From an uncultured Erythrobacter sp. (GTDB lineage Bacteria; Pseudomonadota; Alphaproteobacteria; Sphingomonadales; Sphingomonadaceae), in assembly GCA_947503275.1 (NCBI GenBank), contig CANNCZ010000001.1:1240001-1304000 (forward strand): a stretch of DNA of 64,000 nt. The letters run 5' to 3'. The notes under the pieces were generated by a model, which saw nothing but the letters and a program-made list of their open reading frames with translations, had not been told where the DNA came from and did not search any database. This document shows, piece by piece, positions 63,346 to 64,000 of this stretch. Every line of letters starts with the position of its first letter. Positions within the stretch are counted from its first letter, which is position 1. A program made the translations under genes and the position numbers.

Positions 63346-63998
63346 TATACCGCTCCCATCGCAGGCGTGACCGTGGGCGCTTCATCATCCAGCGCACGGC
63401 GGCGCAAGCGCGCCTCAACCTGTTGTTCAGCGATGAGTGCCCGCATCCGCATCAGGACCAAGCCGCCAAATAGCAGCGAAAACCCGAACGCGCCGACGAG
63501 CAGCGGATAGAAGTAGACGCCCTCGATGGAGCTGTTGCCTGCGGTGATGCTGGGCGGTTGATGAAGCGAATTCCACCATACGACGCTGCGATTGATAATC
63601 GGTACATTGATCGCGCCAACAAGACCAAAGATCGCGGCGATCTTTACCGACCCGCCTTCACGCGCGGCCGCATTTGAGAGCGCGATGTAACCGCCATACA
63701 GAAAGAGCAGCACCAGCATTGAAGTGAGCCTTCCGTCCCACTCCCACCAGGTACCCCATGTCGGGCGTCCCCAGATGGAACCGGTCGCAAGACAAATCGC
63801 GCAAAAAACCATGCCGGGCATGGCAATGGCGCGCGCAGCGATCCCGGCAAGGGGATGCTTCCATATAAGCAATGCGGCAGAGGATAGCGCGATGCCTGTC
63901 CATCCCCCCATGCCCAACCATGCGGCAGGCACATGGATAAAGAGGATGCGCACAGTCTCACCCATCAACCGATCGGGAGGAACGACAAAAAGGCCCCA
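63345..63998 (-). CDS. ccmC: Heme transport protein CcmC, 5' end cut by window
   Basis: The window holds about 217 codons of CcmC, lacking a short N-terminus that lies beyond the right edge; the frame is open to the edge with WGLFVVPPDRLMGETVRI. The tryptophan-rich signature GRPTWGTWWEWDGRLTSMLV and the flanking histidine segments FIHVPAAWLG and WWNSLHQPPSI are clear. CcmC delivers heme to CcmE in the membrane. ccmA and ccmB are expected upstream, outside the window. Confidence 0.94.
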   Translation of the reverse strand, partial: WGLFVVPPDRLMGETVRILFIHVPAAWLGMGGWTGIALSSAALLIWKHPLAGIAARAIAMPGMVFCAICLATGSIWGRPTWGTWWEWDGRLTSMLVLLFLYGGYIALSNAAAREGGSVKIAAIFGLVGAINVPIINRSVVWWNSLHQPPSITAGNSSIEGVYFYPLLVGAFGFSLLFGGLVLMRMRALIAEQQVEARLRRRALDDEAPTVTPAMGAV

Positions 63999-64000
63999 TG

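Noticed and set aside
1-64000. CRISPR arrays, IS elements, prophage or toxin-antitoxin pairs
   Set aside because: No regularly spaced repeats, transposase, integrase or paired small toxin/antitoxin frames were seen; the CdiI_2-like gene has no toxin partner in the window.

Overview
The window is ordinary chromosomal DNA of an alphaproteobacterium. Sphingomonadales, most likely Erythrobacteraceae (an Erythrobacter or Altererythrobacter relative), fits best. The support is the moderately high GC with tight coding density, a TonB-dependent receptor of the sphingomonad type, proteobacterial system I cytochrome c maturation, the rnd-oxyR and dapF-mtaB-ftsY-yciB layouts, and an alphaproteobacterial elongator tRNA-Met. 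There is no rRNA, CRISPR array, transposase, integrase or prophage. The taxonomic call is an inference from gene content; nothing was searched.

Layout: 0-2.8 kb holds a truncated btaA and btaB (betaine lipid synthesis) followed by two tandem MAPEG membrane proteins. 2.8-5.2 kb holds thioredoxin reductase, a tyrosine phosphatase-like protein and a single-domain response regulator. 5.2-15.5 kb is the most unusual block: five consecutive minus-strand genes for Sec-exported, DUF11-like repeat proteins, one of 1748 residues with a predicted outer-membrane beta-barrel half. 15.8-21.9 kb is an overlapping four-gene operon of 5-oxoprolinase, DUF969, DUF979 and DUF2891. 22-27 kb has an enoyl-CoA hydratase, a DinB-like protein, and a hybrid histidine kinase with a stand-alone receiver. 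27.3-29.6 kb has a DbpA-like DEAD-box helicase and tRNA-Met. 29.8-33.7 kb is acpP-fabF-mltG followed by a 2H phosphoesterase and a Popeye-like cyclic-nucleotide protein.

33.8-44.5 kb holds a Tat lipoprotein, a DUF2383 protein, aspS, rnd-oxyR, a BCCT transporter and a TonB-dependent receptor. 44.5-53 kb holds a TPR-sulfotransferase, pgsA opposite an LplT-like lipid transporter, a ThDP enzyme, an EVE protein and a GGDEF-EAL protein. 53-56.6 kb is the overlapping chain dapF-mtaB-ftsY-yciB. 56.7-59 kb is kup with a CdiI_2-like immunity gene attached to its 3' end. 59.1 kb to the right edge is the cytochrome c maturation operon ccmC-D-E-F-G-H-I, read leftward, with ccmC cut by the edge.

Most of the window is housekeeping: lipid and fatty acid synthesis, tRNA charging and modification, the secretion receptor, and cytochrome c maturation. 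The accessory parts worth attention are the 10-kb surface-protein cluster, the oxoproline operon with three poorly understood partners, the kup-linked orphan immunity gene, the Popeye-like protein, and a 28-codon mini-ORF that repeats the tail of mltG.
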